DNA of 5,288 bases, taken from NCBI GenBank assembly GCA_964424205.1, contig CAYRIF010000263.1, positions 1 through 5,288 on the forward strand, given 5' to 3'. Of this stretch, positions 1 to 5,288 are shown piece after piece. Below the pieces are notes generated by a model. That model saw only the letters and a list, made by a program, of their open reading frames with translations. It made no database searches and was not told the origin of the DNA. This stretch comes from CAYRIF01 sp964424205 (GTDB taxonomy: Bacteria > Bacteroidota > Bacteroidia > Cytophagales > Cyclobacteriaceae). How positions within the stretch are numbered: the first letter of the stretch is position 1; each line of letters begins with the position of its first letter. Made by a program: the position numbers and the translations under genes.

Positions 1-138
1 ATCGAAAATATAAACCCTGATAACGTAAAGCATTTCAAGCCATCCGTAGCAGGTATTCACGGGTCGAGGGCACTTTGGACTTCTACTGATGGTAACGATA
101 CTTATTGGCAAGCATTCATCGATTTTTTGAATAGATAA
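1..138 (+). CDS. C-terminal fragment of a possible alpha/beta-hydrolase
   Basis: Frame 1 is open from the first base and gives 45 residues, ending FIDFLNR before three in-frame stops in a row (TAA TAA TAA, 136-144). The 5' part of the gene lies outside the window. The tail has a GIHGSRALW stretch (residues 18-26) followed about 16 residues later by a YWQAFIDFL helix. A His-Gly-Ser/Thr turn followed by a final amphipathic helix is how many alpha/beta-hydrolases end, with that His as the catalytic one, so an esterase or peptidase-like hydrolase is possible. This is inferred from a short piece only; the family cannot be confirmed without the Ser and Asp of the triad. The gene converges on the Asp-box protein gene, with a shared hairpin terminator between them. 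Confidence 0.5.
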   Translation: MENINPDNVKHFKPSVAGIHGSRALWTSTDGNDTYWQAFIDFLNR

Positions 139-233
139 TAATAACCTGAGTTCGACGGAGAATTTTTTCACAGCTTTAATGAAATTTTATAAAGGCAAAG
201 AGGAAAGCAAGGAAAACGCAATCTTTTAAATAT

Positions 234-269
234 AAAAGTGTCGAAATAGCTAGCTATTTCTTCCTTTTT
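234..269. terminator. Probable bidirectional intrinsic terminator
   Basis: A perfect 18-bp palindrome, GAAATAGCTAGCTATTTC (243-260), can fold as a 7-bp stem with a 4-base loop. It is flanked by AAAAG (234-238) and CTTTT (264-268), which can pair as an outer stem across a small internal loop. An A-tract before and a T-tract after the hairpin is the usual form of a terminator working on both strands. It lies about 105 bases after the stop of the plus-strand fragment and about 85 bases after the stop of the minus-strand Asp-box gene, so it suits both convergent genes. The rest of the 139-345 gap shows no gene that I can support. Confidence 0.65.
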
Positions 270-345
270 GTTGTCTAAAATCTCACATGCTCTTTATTTT
301 CTGTGGATTAAATTTTTGGTTGAACGCTGGTTAGTAAAGTTGTGC

Positions 346-2796
346 TTATAATTTTATCATTCTTATGGTTTGTGAGTATTGATTATTTTTGATTTTAACT
401 AAGTAGACTCCTGATTCTAAATTTTTTAGCGTGATGTGAATTTGTTTGTTTGTTCTTAACGCTGTTTTTGTGGAAAACTTTTTCACTTCCTGTCCTAAGC
501 TATTAAATATTGAAAATGTATAATTTGCGTTATATTTAGAAGAGAATAATATAAATTCCTCATCGAACGGATTTGGGTATGCTTTAATTGTGTTTTTGCT
601 AGTTTTTTCTACTGACAAAGGTGATATAGGAACCAAAGATTTTTGAAATCCGGTTCCAGGAGCGCCTACGAAAACAGTTGGAATTGATGAATTATCAATA
701 GCTACTGCAAGTGCAAATGGGTATGTCATGCCTTTATTTTGCTGTGTCCAGGTTTGTCCACCATCATCAGAAAATAATACACCATTTGAATTGCTATCAT
801 AGCCACCAGCTTGAAATGCACTGGATGAAGTGGCGTAAATGATATTTGAATTGTTGGGAACAATGGCAACTTTGCGCATATAATTATCTGTTAAAATCTT
901 TGACCATGTGGTTCCATTATCAGTACTTTTAAATAGCCCTTTATTGTTTCCTAAGACCGTTACGTAGACCCAATTTGGGTTATTAGGATCTGTTTTTATA
1001 TCGAAAACACCATCATAATCTCGATTCCAAAATCCATGTTGACCAGTCGCTAGCATCTGATTTTCGCTCACGTCTGTCCAACTTATACCACCATCCATAG
1101 AACGCCAAAGTCCTTTTTCACCGCCAGCATATACAATTTCTCCATTGAATTGGTCCACTGCTGTAAAGCGACATCCTCCGCAATCAAATACAGATGTCCA
1201 GGAGGTGCCATCATTTGTGCTTTTGTATACATCCTTTAAGGCTGTTACATATAATGTTCTGCTTGTTGGCGTACTTTTTTCATCAATTGATAAACCTATA
1301 ATTTCTTCATTGGGCAAACCTGAGCTTACATCTACCCAATCATTTTTATTACCTGTGTTTATGTTTTTTAACAAATAGGTAGGCGGCTGCCCATTCTGTT
1401 GGCCCCCTAAGGAAGCCCAAACAACATTGGCCCTACTGGGGTCTGCTAAAATGGTAGCCGAATTTCCACCAAATCCATCCCAATCACCACTATGTGCCAC
1501 ATCGTTGCAACTTTGCCAACTTTCCCCTTTATCTAAACTACGTTGAATGCCTATATCAAAAAAAGCGGTGTATATGATAGCAGGGTTTGCCTGGCTGATA
1601 GAGATATCCATCATATTTATATTGTCGAATCCGTTGCTTTTCCAAAACCCTGAAGATACTTCTTTGGTAAAAATATCATTGAAGGTTTTACCGTTGTCTG
1701 TTGTGCTGAAAACCCATTGCGAGTTCACCCAATAATAATTGTTGGGATTTGACAAATCTTTCCCTAAAGTTTTAGCTATCCCATTCGGACTTATGCCATA
1801 GGACCAAAAGAGACTATGATTAAAAAAAGTACCCCAATTCGTAACATCCCCTGTGTTCATAAAAGAGGTTCCACCATTTGTTGAGGTAAATGTTCCTGAT
1901 CGATTGTTCCACGGGTATGGTTCTCGAGGGTCTATTAAGCGAATGGTATTTGAATCATTGGAATCAATCCAGATCATTCCGGTATAATTTGACAAAGGTG
2001 TGTTCCATGTATCTCCGCCATCTGTACTTTTGTATAATTTACCTAAAACATCAGTCCAATAATATTTAGCTGCACAATCTGCATTCATTGTTGTGATATA
2101 GATGTTATTAGTATTGTTTGGATCTACGGCAACATCTAATATTTCAGGTAAAGAATCAGTTAAATTTGTCCAGTTTTTTCCACCATCAGTACTTCTAAAA
2201 ACATCTGCGGGACCGCAAGCAAAACGACCCAGTCCGGTAAGAATGTAAAGGGTATTTACATCATTAGGATTAACAATGATTTTTAGAATCCGAATACCAG
2301 TTGGTAAATTTGTACTTATTTGAGACCAAGATTTTCCATTATTTGTTGATTTGAAAATGACACCGTTATTTGAGTCGTATTCAGGGTGATAAGTAGCATA
2401 TCCAGTGGTTGTAATATTTGTTCCAAATTCAATATCAGTAATATACCCACTGACCAATACTTGATTTACTGAGTTGCCTCCATTTTCACTCCGAAATATC
2501 CCATTTTCTGTGCCAATATAAAGTATATTTCCATCAATGCGGTGAAAACCAATACCACTAACATGTGTTTCGGTAAGCCCATTACTAGCACCTATTATAT
2601 CCCAAGTTTCCCCGCCATTTTTACTTCTATATGCCCCACTTAAATCACTTCCCGCAATGATTATTCCACTAGCACTTGCACCTATAGTACTATAAGCACC
2701 GCCTCCACCTGGGTTGGTTCTTGTCCAATTATGTGTTTGACCTTGTAGTCTCATGCAAAATGTTAGGATAATTAAGATAAATATATATTGTTTCAT
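346..2796 (-). CDS. T9SS-exported Asp-box beta-propeller protein, GH74-like
   Basis: The 816-residue product begins with a signal peptide (about residues 1-20, hydrophobic core IFILIILTF). Twelve Asp-box motifs (S-x-D/N-x-G-x-S/T-W/F) start near residues 58, 103, 150, 202, 257, 305, 365, 420, 526, 566, 624 and 676, with a degenerate one at 478-487. The 40-60 residue spacing implies 13-14 propeller blades, as in the two seven-bladed propellers of GH74 xyloglucanases. GSDLSGAYR (49-57) resembles the GH74 RTDxGGAYR motif, and SGDWDGFGG (436-444) resembles the GH74 second-Asp motif GDxxGF, making D51 and D438 candidate catalytic residues. Residues 739-816 (from YPNPF, then GVYLVKI) are a type A T9SS sorting domain, so the protein should cross the outer membrane and be surface-attached or released. 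No SusC/SusD genes are nearby and the substrate is unknown; a non-catalytic sortilin/BNR-type propeller is the alternative. The ATG has only A-rich sequence before it. It lies 62 bases downstream of the methyltransferase gene on the same strand, with no clear terminator or promoter between. Confidence 0.88.
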   Translation of the reverse strand: MKQYIFILIILTFCMRLQGQTHNWTRTNPGGGGAYSTIGASASGIIIAGSDLSGAYRSKNGGETWDIIGASNGLTETHVSGIGFHRIDGNILYIGTENGIFRSENGGNSVNQVLVSGYITDIEFGTNITTTGYATYHPEYDSNNGVIFKSTNNGKSWSQISTNLPTGIRILKIIVNPNDVNTLYILTGLGRFACGPADVFRSTDGGKNWTNLTDSLPEILDVAVDPNNTNNIYITTMNADCAAKYYWTDVLGKLYKSTDGGDTWNTPLSNYTGMIWIDSNDSNTIRLIDPREPYPWNNRSGTFTSTNGGTSFMNTGDVTNWGTFFNHSLFWSYGISPNGIAKTLGKDLSNPNNYYWVNSQWVFSTTDNGKTFNDIFTKEVSSGFWKSNGFDNINMMDISISQANPAIIYTAFFDIGIQRSLDKGESWQSCNDVAHSGDWDGFGGNSATILADPSRANVVWASLGGQQNGQPPTYLLKNINTGNKNDWVDVSSGLPNEEIIGLSIDEKSTPTSRTLYVTALKDVYKSTNDGTSWTSVFDCGGCRFTAVDQFNGEIVYAGGEKGLWRSMDGGISWTDVSENQMLATGQHGFWNRDYDGVFDIKTDPNNPNWVYVTVLGNNKGLFKSTDNGTTWSKILTDNYMRKVAIVPNNSNIIYATSSSAFQAGGYDSNSNGVLFSDDGGQTWTQQNKGMTYPFALAVAIDNSSIPTVFVGAPGTGFQKSLVPISPLSVEKTSKNTIKAYPNPFDEEFILFSSKYNANYTFSIFNSLGQEVKKFSTKTALRTNKQIHITLKNLESGVYLVKIKNNQYSQTIRMIKL

Positions 2797-2858
2797 ATTT
2801 TATTGATTTTTGCGATATTTTTAATAGGGCGCTGGACTTTAGCGTGCGGAATTATAGC

Positions 2859-4025
2859 CTATCCCGAAGACCTGTCCTTCCGCTTACTCCCCTGGTACAA
2901 CTCAAATTCCAAGAGTCGACAATCAAGTTTTCCGTTATAGAATTCTACTTTTCGTTTTGGTTTTAGTCCTACTCTTTTACCTAATTGTAGGTTTCCGGTA
3001 AATACATACCCAGTCTTTCCCCCACAGCGTTGCTTAAAGAAATCTCCAATTGCTGCATAGGTTTCTTCTAGCTCGTCAATGACACCCATTCGCTCTCCAT
3101 ATTCAGGATTTAGCATGACCACCCCTTCTCCTTCAGGAATCGAGGTGATTGAAAAATCACCAGTTTCGAATTTTATCAGATGATCCACGCCTGCAAATTT
3201 AGCATTTTTGTGTGCCGTATGAATGGCGTCATCACTCATGTCGCTTGCTATAATTTTTCCTTCCAGGGTTAATTTCTTTTTGGCATTGGCATCACTTCGT
3301 ACGGCATCCCAATCACTTTGTTTATAAAGTTTGGTATGCATGAAACCGAAGTTGTTTCTAAATAATCCTGGTGCTTTGTTTATTGCAATCAATGCTGCTT
3401 CGATAGCAAGCGTGCCGCTACCACACATCGGATTGATAAAGTGCATGCCTGGTTTCCATCTCGAAGTTTTAATCATGGCACAGGCAAGTGATTCTAATAG
3501 TGGTGCTTTGTACGGCATTTTTCTATAACCATGTTTAGCGATTGTTTCCCCTGAGGTGTCAAAGTATAAGTTTACTTCGTTCAATACCCAATGCAGGAAT
3601 ATTACCGTTTCCTCTCTGCTCGGGCCTGAATCGGGTCGCTCATCAAGTTCATTTAGAAACCTGTCGGCTATGGCATCTTTTACCCTCAGGTTGGCAAACC
3701 TGGAATCAGTAATGTTATCATTGTAAACATAAGAGTTGATGCTGAAATACCCTGTAGATTCTATGAGATCTTCCCACTTGATATTATATACTCGATCATA
3801 AAGTTCATCAGGAGTTACTGCTTCAAATGATTCAATCAGAAAGAGCACGCGGTGTGCCGTTCTCAGGTTCATATTGAGTACCATGCAATCTTTATACGTG
3901 CCCTCAATCGTAACATTCGCAGCACTAACTTCGGTAGGAGTATAGCCTAATTCTGAAATCTCTTCTTCCAGTATTTTGGTGTTTCTCTTCGAACAGGTAA
4001 TGACAATCTTTCTTTTTTCACGCAT
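2859..4025 (-). CDS. rlmL: THUMP-domain class I SAM-dependent rRNA methyltransferase (RlmL-like)
   Basis: The 388-residue product is a cytoplasmic RNA methyltransferase of the RlmL/YpsC family, whose E. coli member makes N2-methylguanosine at 23S rRNA position 2445. It corresponds to the RlmL half only; the RlmK half of enterobacterial RlmKL is absent, as is usual outside gamma-proteobacteria. The N-terminal part holds the THUMP region (about 35-140), with the typical LNLRTAHRVL-like stretch (52-61) and VKDAIADRF (115-123). The Rossmann methyltransferase domain follows: HGYR (165-168), the SAM-binding INPMCGSGTLAIEAAL (197-212) and motif IV NPEYGER (306-312). The family norm for motif IV is NPPYGER, so Glu for the second Pro is odd. 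The reading frame extends upstream to an ATG at 4070, but I choose the ATG at 4025: the extra 15 residues (MSLIYNSSLIVYLCS) do not look like the family, and a perfect TACCTTTG promoter box lies inside that extension. The gene is divergent from the exported protein gene at 4119. The family is sure; the exact target base is inferred. Confidence 0.9.
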   Translation of the reverse strand: MREKRKIVITCSKRNTKILEEEISELGYTPTEVSAANVTIEGTYKDCMVLNMNLRTAHRVLFLIESFEAVTPDELYDRVYNIKWEDLIESTGYFSINSYVYNDNITDSRFANLRVKDAIADRFLNELDERPDSGPSREETVIFLHWVLNEVNLYFDTSGETIAKHGYRKMPYKAPLLESLACAMIKTSRWKPGMHFINPMCGSGTLAIEAALIAINKAPGLFRNNFGFMHTKLYKQSDWDAVRSDANAKKKLTLEGKIIASDMSDDAIHTAHKNAKFAGVDHLIKFETGDFSITSIPEGEGVVMLNPEYGERMGVIDELEETYAAIGDFFKQRCGGKTGYVFTGNLQLGKRVGLKPKRKVEFYNGKLDCRLLEFELYQGSKRKDRSSG

Positions 4026-4029
4026 GCTG

Positions 4030-4060
4030 CAAAGGTAAACAATTAGCGAGGAGTTATAAA
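4030..4060 (-). promoter_or_regulatory. Bacteroidota-type promoter of the methyltransferase gene, leaderless start
   Basis: On the minus strand TACCTTTG (complement of 4030-4037) matches the Bacteroidota -7 consensus TAnnTTTG exactly. It ends four bases before the ATG at 4025, so transcription should begin at or within a few bases of the start codon, giving a leaderless or nearly leaderless mRNA. The -33 element is weak: TTTA lies about 19 bases further upstream, and a GTTG is 24 bases away. There is no Shine-Dalgarno sequence in the four-base space. The box decides the start codon, because an ATG at 4070 would lie upstream of the transcription start. Confidence 0.65.
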
Positions 4061-4070
4061 TCAACGACAA

Positions 4071-4099
4071 TTGTTTTTATAGTTAATATGCTAACTTAG
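4071..4099 (+). promoter_or_regulatory. Possible promoter of the DUF4163/DUF3298-like gene
   Basis: TTG (4071-4073), 18 bases, then TAACTTAG (4092-4099) resembles the Bacteroidota -33/-7 arrangement, with one mismatch in the -7 box (TTAG for TTTG). It would place the transcription start around 4103-4107 and give a leader of roughly 12-16 bases before the ATG at 4119. It faces away from the methyltransferase promoter in the same 93-base region. The leader has no clear Shine-Dalgarno sequence. Confidence 0.4.
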
Positions 4100-4102
4100 C
4101 AT
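4088..4102. repeat. 15-bp perfect dyad overlapping the plus-strand -7 box
   Basis: ATGCTAA-C-TTAGCAT is a perfect inverted repeat with 7-bp arms and a single central base. It covers the whole putative -7 box of the gene starting at 4119, where a bound dimeric repressor would block RNA polymerase. No T-tract follows it, so it is not a terminator. An operator is an inference from position and symmetry; an AT-rich dyad of this size can also arise by chance. Confidence 0.4.
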
Positions 4103-4118
4103 TCTAAATACATCATAG

Positions 4119-4856
4119 ATGAAATCACCTTTAACCATATTTGTAATACTAATTTTCAGTAACACCTACGGACAAACAAAGGATTTGTTCATCGAAAAAC
4201 TAAAATCTCCTGCAACAGAACAGGTTTTTCCGTTTATAGTATATGATGCTCATCCGAATGTTGCAAGGAAGATAAATGCTTTTTTGCAATTAGAAGAGCT
4301 GGAGATAACTGTAGGGCAGCATGATGAGGATCCTTTTCGGAAATTGGAAGAGAATAATTATGTGGTCAATTATGAATCTTGGTCAAAATTACGTACCGTA
4401 GAAAGCATTCTTACTTTAGTGATTTCTGGGAATGCCACTGGTGCTTACTCGGAAACTTTTAATCACGCTTATAATTTTGATTTGAATACGGGAAAATCAA
4501 TAAATATCGAGGATTTTTTGACAAAGGAGGGACTCCTATTAGTAAAAAAAAAGGTAATTATGCACAACCAAAAATTAATAGCAGACTTTGTACATCAAAT
4601 TAAATCTGGCTCAATGGAGCAATTTCAGAAGGATCAACTAGATTTATATACTGGTTGCATTACGGATGATGATTACGGATTTTATACCTTCTATTTTTCT
4701 GAAGACGCCATATCATTTGTTAGAGGAAGGTGCGCTAGTCATGCACTAAGGGCACTGGATGATTTAGGAGAATTTGTACATACCTTTAGATTCGAAGAAA
4801 TCCAACCTTATTTATCTGATTATGGCAAATCGCTACTGGTTAGGGGAAACAAATAA
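4119..4856 (+). CDS. Exported protein resembling DUF4163/DUF3298 domains
   Basis: The 245-residue product starts with a signal peptide (MKSPLTIFVILIFSNTYG, cleavage near residue 18, before QT), so it should be periplasmic or exported; no lipobox cysteine is present. Residues about 80-135 read like the DUF4163/DUF3298 fold of RsiV and PdaC: a strand pair (VVNYESW, ILTLVISGN), then YNFDLNTGKSINIEDF (118-133), matching the usual nFDLxTGKxixLxDLF pattern. A second half (175-240) ends in strands and an FEEIQPYLSDYGKSLL tail typical of such proteins. The mature chain has just two cysteines, C180 and C205, which could form a disulfide. It has no catalytic domain, transmembrane anchor or T9SS tail, so the function is unknown; binding of a cell-wall or protein ligand is only a guess. 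It has its own putative promoter and stands alone, between a divergent methyltransferase gene and a zinc-ribbon gene 108 bases downstream. No Shine-Dalgarno sequence is seen. Confidence 0.8.
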   Translation: MKSPLTIFVILIFSNTYGQTKDLFIEKLKSPATEQVFPFIVYDAHPNVARKINAFLQLEELEITVGQHDEDPFRKLEENNYVVNYESWSKLRTVESILTLVISGNATGAYSETFNHAYNFDLNTGKSINIEDFLTKEGLLLVKKKVIMHNQKLIADFVHQIKSGSMEQFQKDQLDLYTGCITDDDYGFYTFYFSEDAISFVRGRCASHALRALDDLGEFVHTFRFEEIQPYLSDYGKSLLVRGNK

Positions 4857-4869
4857 ATGATAGTCTCTA

Positions 4870-4899
4870 GCGAATATTTGCGAACTACGGGCGAATATT
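4870..4899 (+). repeat. Three GCGAA direct repeats at helical spacing
   Basis: GCGAA begins at 4870, 4880 and 4891, so the steps are 10 and 11 bases, one DNA turn each. The outer two copies are extended to an identical 9-mer, GCGAATATT (4870-4878 and 4891-4899), 21 bases apart. They lie between the stop of the exported protein gene and the zinc-ribbon gene, about 35-60 bases before its possible -7 box, where an activator would bind on one face of the helix. A regulatory role is inferred from spacing only. Confidence 0.35.
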
Positions 4900-4931
4900 A
4901 CTTCACACTCTTTTTTTATTTAAAATATGTT

Positions 4932-4939
4932 TACTCTTG
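4932..4939 (+). promoter_or_regulatory. Weak candidate -7 box of the zinc-ribbon gene
   Basis: TACTCTTG differs from TAnnTTTG by one base and lies 25 bases before the ATG at 4965, a reasonable place for a transcription start. Upstream at the expected distance there is only a T-run (4911-4917), with no TTTG or TTG element. The T-run has no strong hairpin before it, so I do not call it a terminator of the preceding gene. Confidence 0.25.
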
Positions 4940-4964
4940 TTGATATTCATTAAAAACAGACGAC

Positions 4965-5288
4965 ATGATTATTTTCGGTTCTAGAGGAACGCACCTATAT
5001 AGTGAAGAGGTTAGCGCAATTGAATGTTCTCACTGTGGACAACAAACAAATCATCGAATCAGTATTTTTGGTAAGTATGCACATGTGTTTTGGATTCCAT
5101 TTTTTCCGATGGGTAAGAAGGGGGTTTCAGAATGCAACCACTGTAGGAGGACTTTAGCACCAAAGGAAATGAGCGCATCATTGAAACTTGCTTACCCAAA
5201 AGTAAGTAGCGCTACGAGCACTCCTTTTTGGTATTGGTCGGGACTTATTTTGGTTGGGGTTCTTTTTATTCTTCCAATGATCACCTCA
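4965..5288 (+). CDS. Zinc-ribbon membrane protein, N-terminal part
   Basis: The frame from the ATG at 4965 stays open for 108 codons to the window end, so the C-terminus is missing. The protein begins MIIFGSRG, then has a four-cysteine zinc-ribbon with knuckles CSHC (21-24) and CNHC (57-60), and the segment VFWIPFFPMGKK (41-52) between them. A hydrophobic membrane segment follows at about 88-106 (FWYWSGLILVGVLFILPMI). This arrangement (MIIFG start, IPFFPxGKK between two CxxC pairs, then one or more membrane helices) is, from memory, a small Bacteroidota family annotated only as zinc-ribbon domain protein; its function is not known. The ATG is favoured because that start sequence seems conserved in relatives. 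No Shine-Dalgarno sequence is evident, only A-rich bases (AAAAACAG) before it. What follows the first membrane helix cannot be seen. Confidence 0.8.
   Translation, partial: MIIFGSRGTHLYSEEVSAIECSHCGQQTNHRISIFGKYAHVFWIPFFPMGKKGVSECNHCRRTLAPKEMSASLKLAYPKVSSATSTPFWYWSGLILVGVLFILPMITS

Noticed and set aside
179..229. Tiny plus-strand frame, MKFYKGKEESKENAIF
   Set aside because: Sixteen codons with no ribosome binding site or recognisable family; it sits in the 3' region before the terminator and is most likely chance.
1145..1378. Plus-strand open frame of 77 codons
   Set aside because: It lies wholly inside the Asp-box protein gene on the opposite strand, and its translation shows no domain or signal.
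1547..1735. Plus-strand open frame of 62 codons with a hydrophobic start
   Set aside because: It is antisense to the Asp-box gene; the hydrophobic look comes from the complement of the coding sequence, and no promoter or start context supports it.
494..2646. Many similar CCACCATC-type strings along the minus-strand gene, looking like a DNA repeat array
   Set aside because: They are the reverse complement of the codons for repeated Asp-boxes (GGTGG and similar for D-G-G); spacing is irregular and fits protein repeats, not CRISPR or a satellite.
3331..3528. Plus-strand open frame of 65 codons
   Set aside because: It is antisense to the SAM-binding region of the methyltransferase, whose conserved motifs explain the sequence.
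4910..4924. T-run that might terminate the exported protein gene
   Set aside because: No stable GC-containing hairpin lies directly before it; only weak TAGT/ACTA pairing well upstream is possible.

Overview
The window looks like chromosomal DNA from a member of the Bacteroidota (Flavobacteriia or Cytophagia type). Four things point there: an AT-rich sequence with A-rich, Shine-Dalgarno-poor start regions; a promoter box of the Bacteroidota form TAnnTTTG; a large exported protein ending in a type IX secretion (Por) sorting domain that begins at YPNPF; and a small zinc-ribbon membrane protein starting MIIFGSRG, of a kind I associate with this phylum. No mobile element, CRISPR array, rRNA or tRNA gene is visible.

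Layout. Bases 1-138 are the last 45 codons of a plus-strand gene, possibly an alpha/beta-hydrolase. A 207-base gap follows, holding a strong A-tract/palindrome/T-tract hairpin that probably terminates this gene and the convergent gene to its right. Bases 346-2796 (minus) encode an 816-residue exported protein with about thirteen Asp-box repeats and two aspartate motifs resembling glycoside hydrolase family 74, ending in a T9SS tail. Bases 2859-4025 (minus) encode a THUMP-domain 23S rRNA-type methyltransferase (RlmL half only). Its start is best moved 45 bases inward of the longest ORF, because a perfect TACCTTTG box sits just before the inner ATG. The 93-base divergent region 4026-4118 carries this promoter and a plus-strand promoter overlapped by a perfect 15-bp dyad. 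Bases 4119-4856 (plus) encode a small exported protein resembling the DUF4163/DUF3298 (RsiV/PdaC-type) extracytoplasmic domain. A 108-base gap with three helically phased GCGAA repeats leads to a zinc-ribbon membrane protein (4965 onward) cut by the window edge.

The genes do not form an obvious pathway. The methyltransferase is housekeeping RNA modification. The Asp-box protein lies 62 bases downstream on the same strand and could share its transcript, since no terminator or clear promoter separates them. The rest look independently transcribed. I see no convincing new multi-gene system. The items most worth a second look are the GH74-like active-site pattern, the unusual NPEY motif and leaderless start of the methyltransferase, and the two small regulatory-looking sequence patterns.
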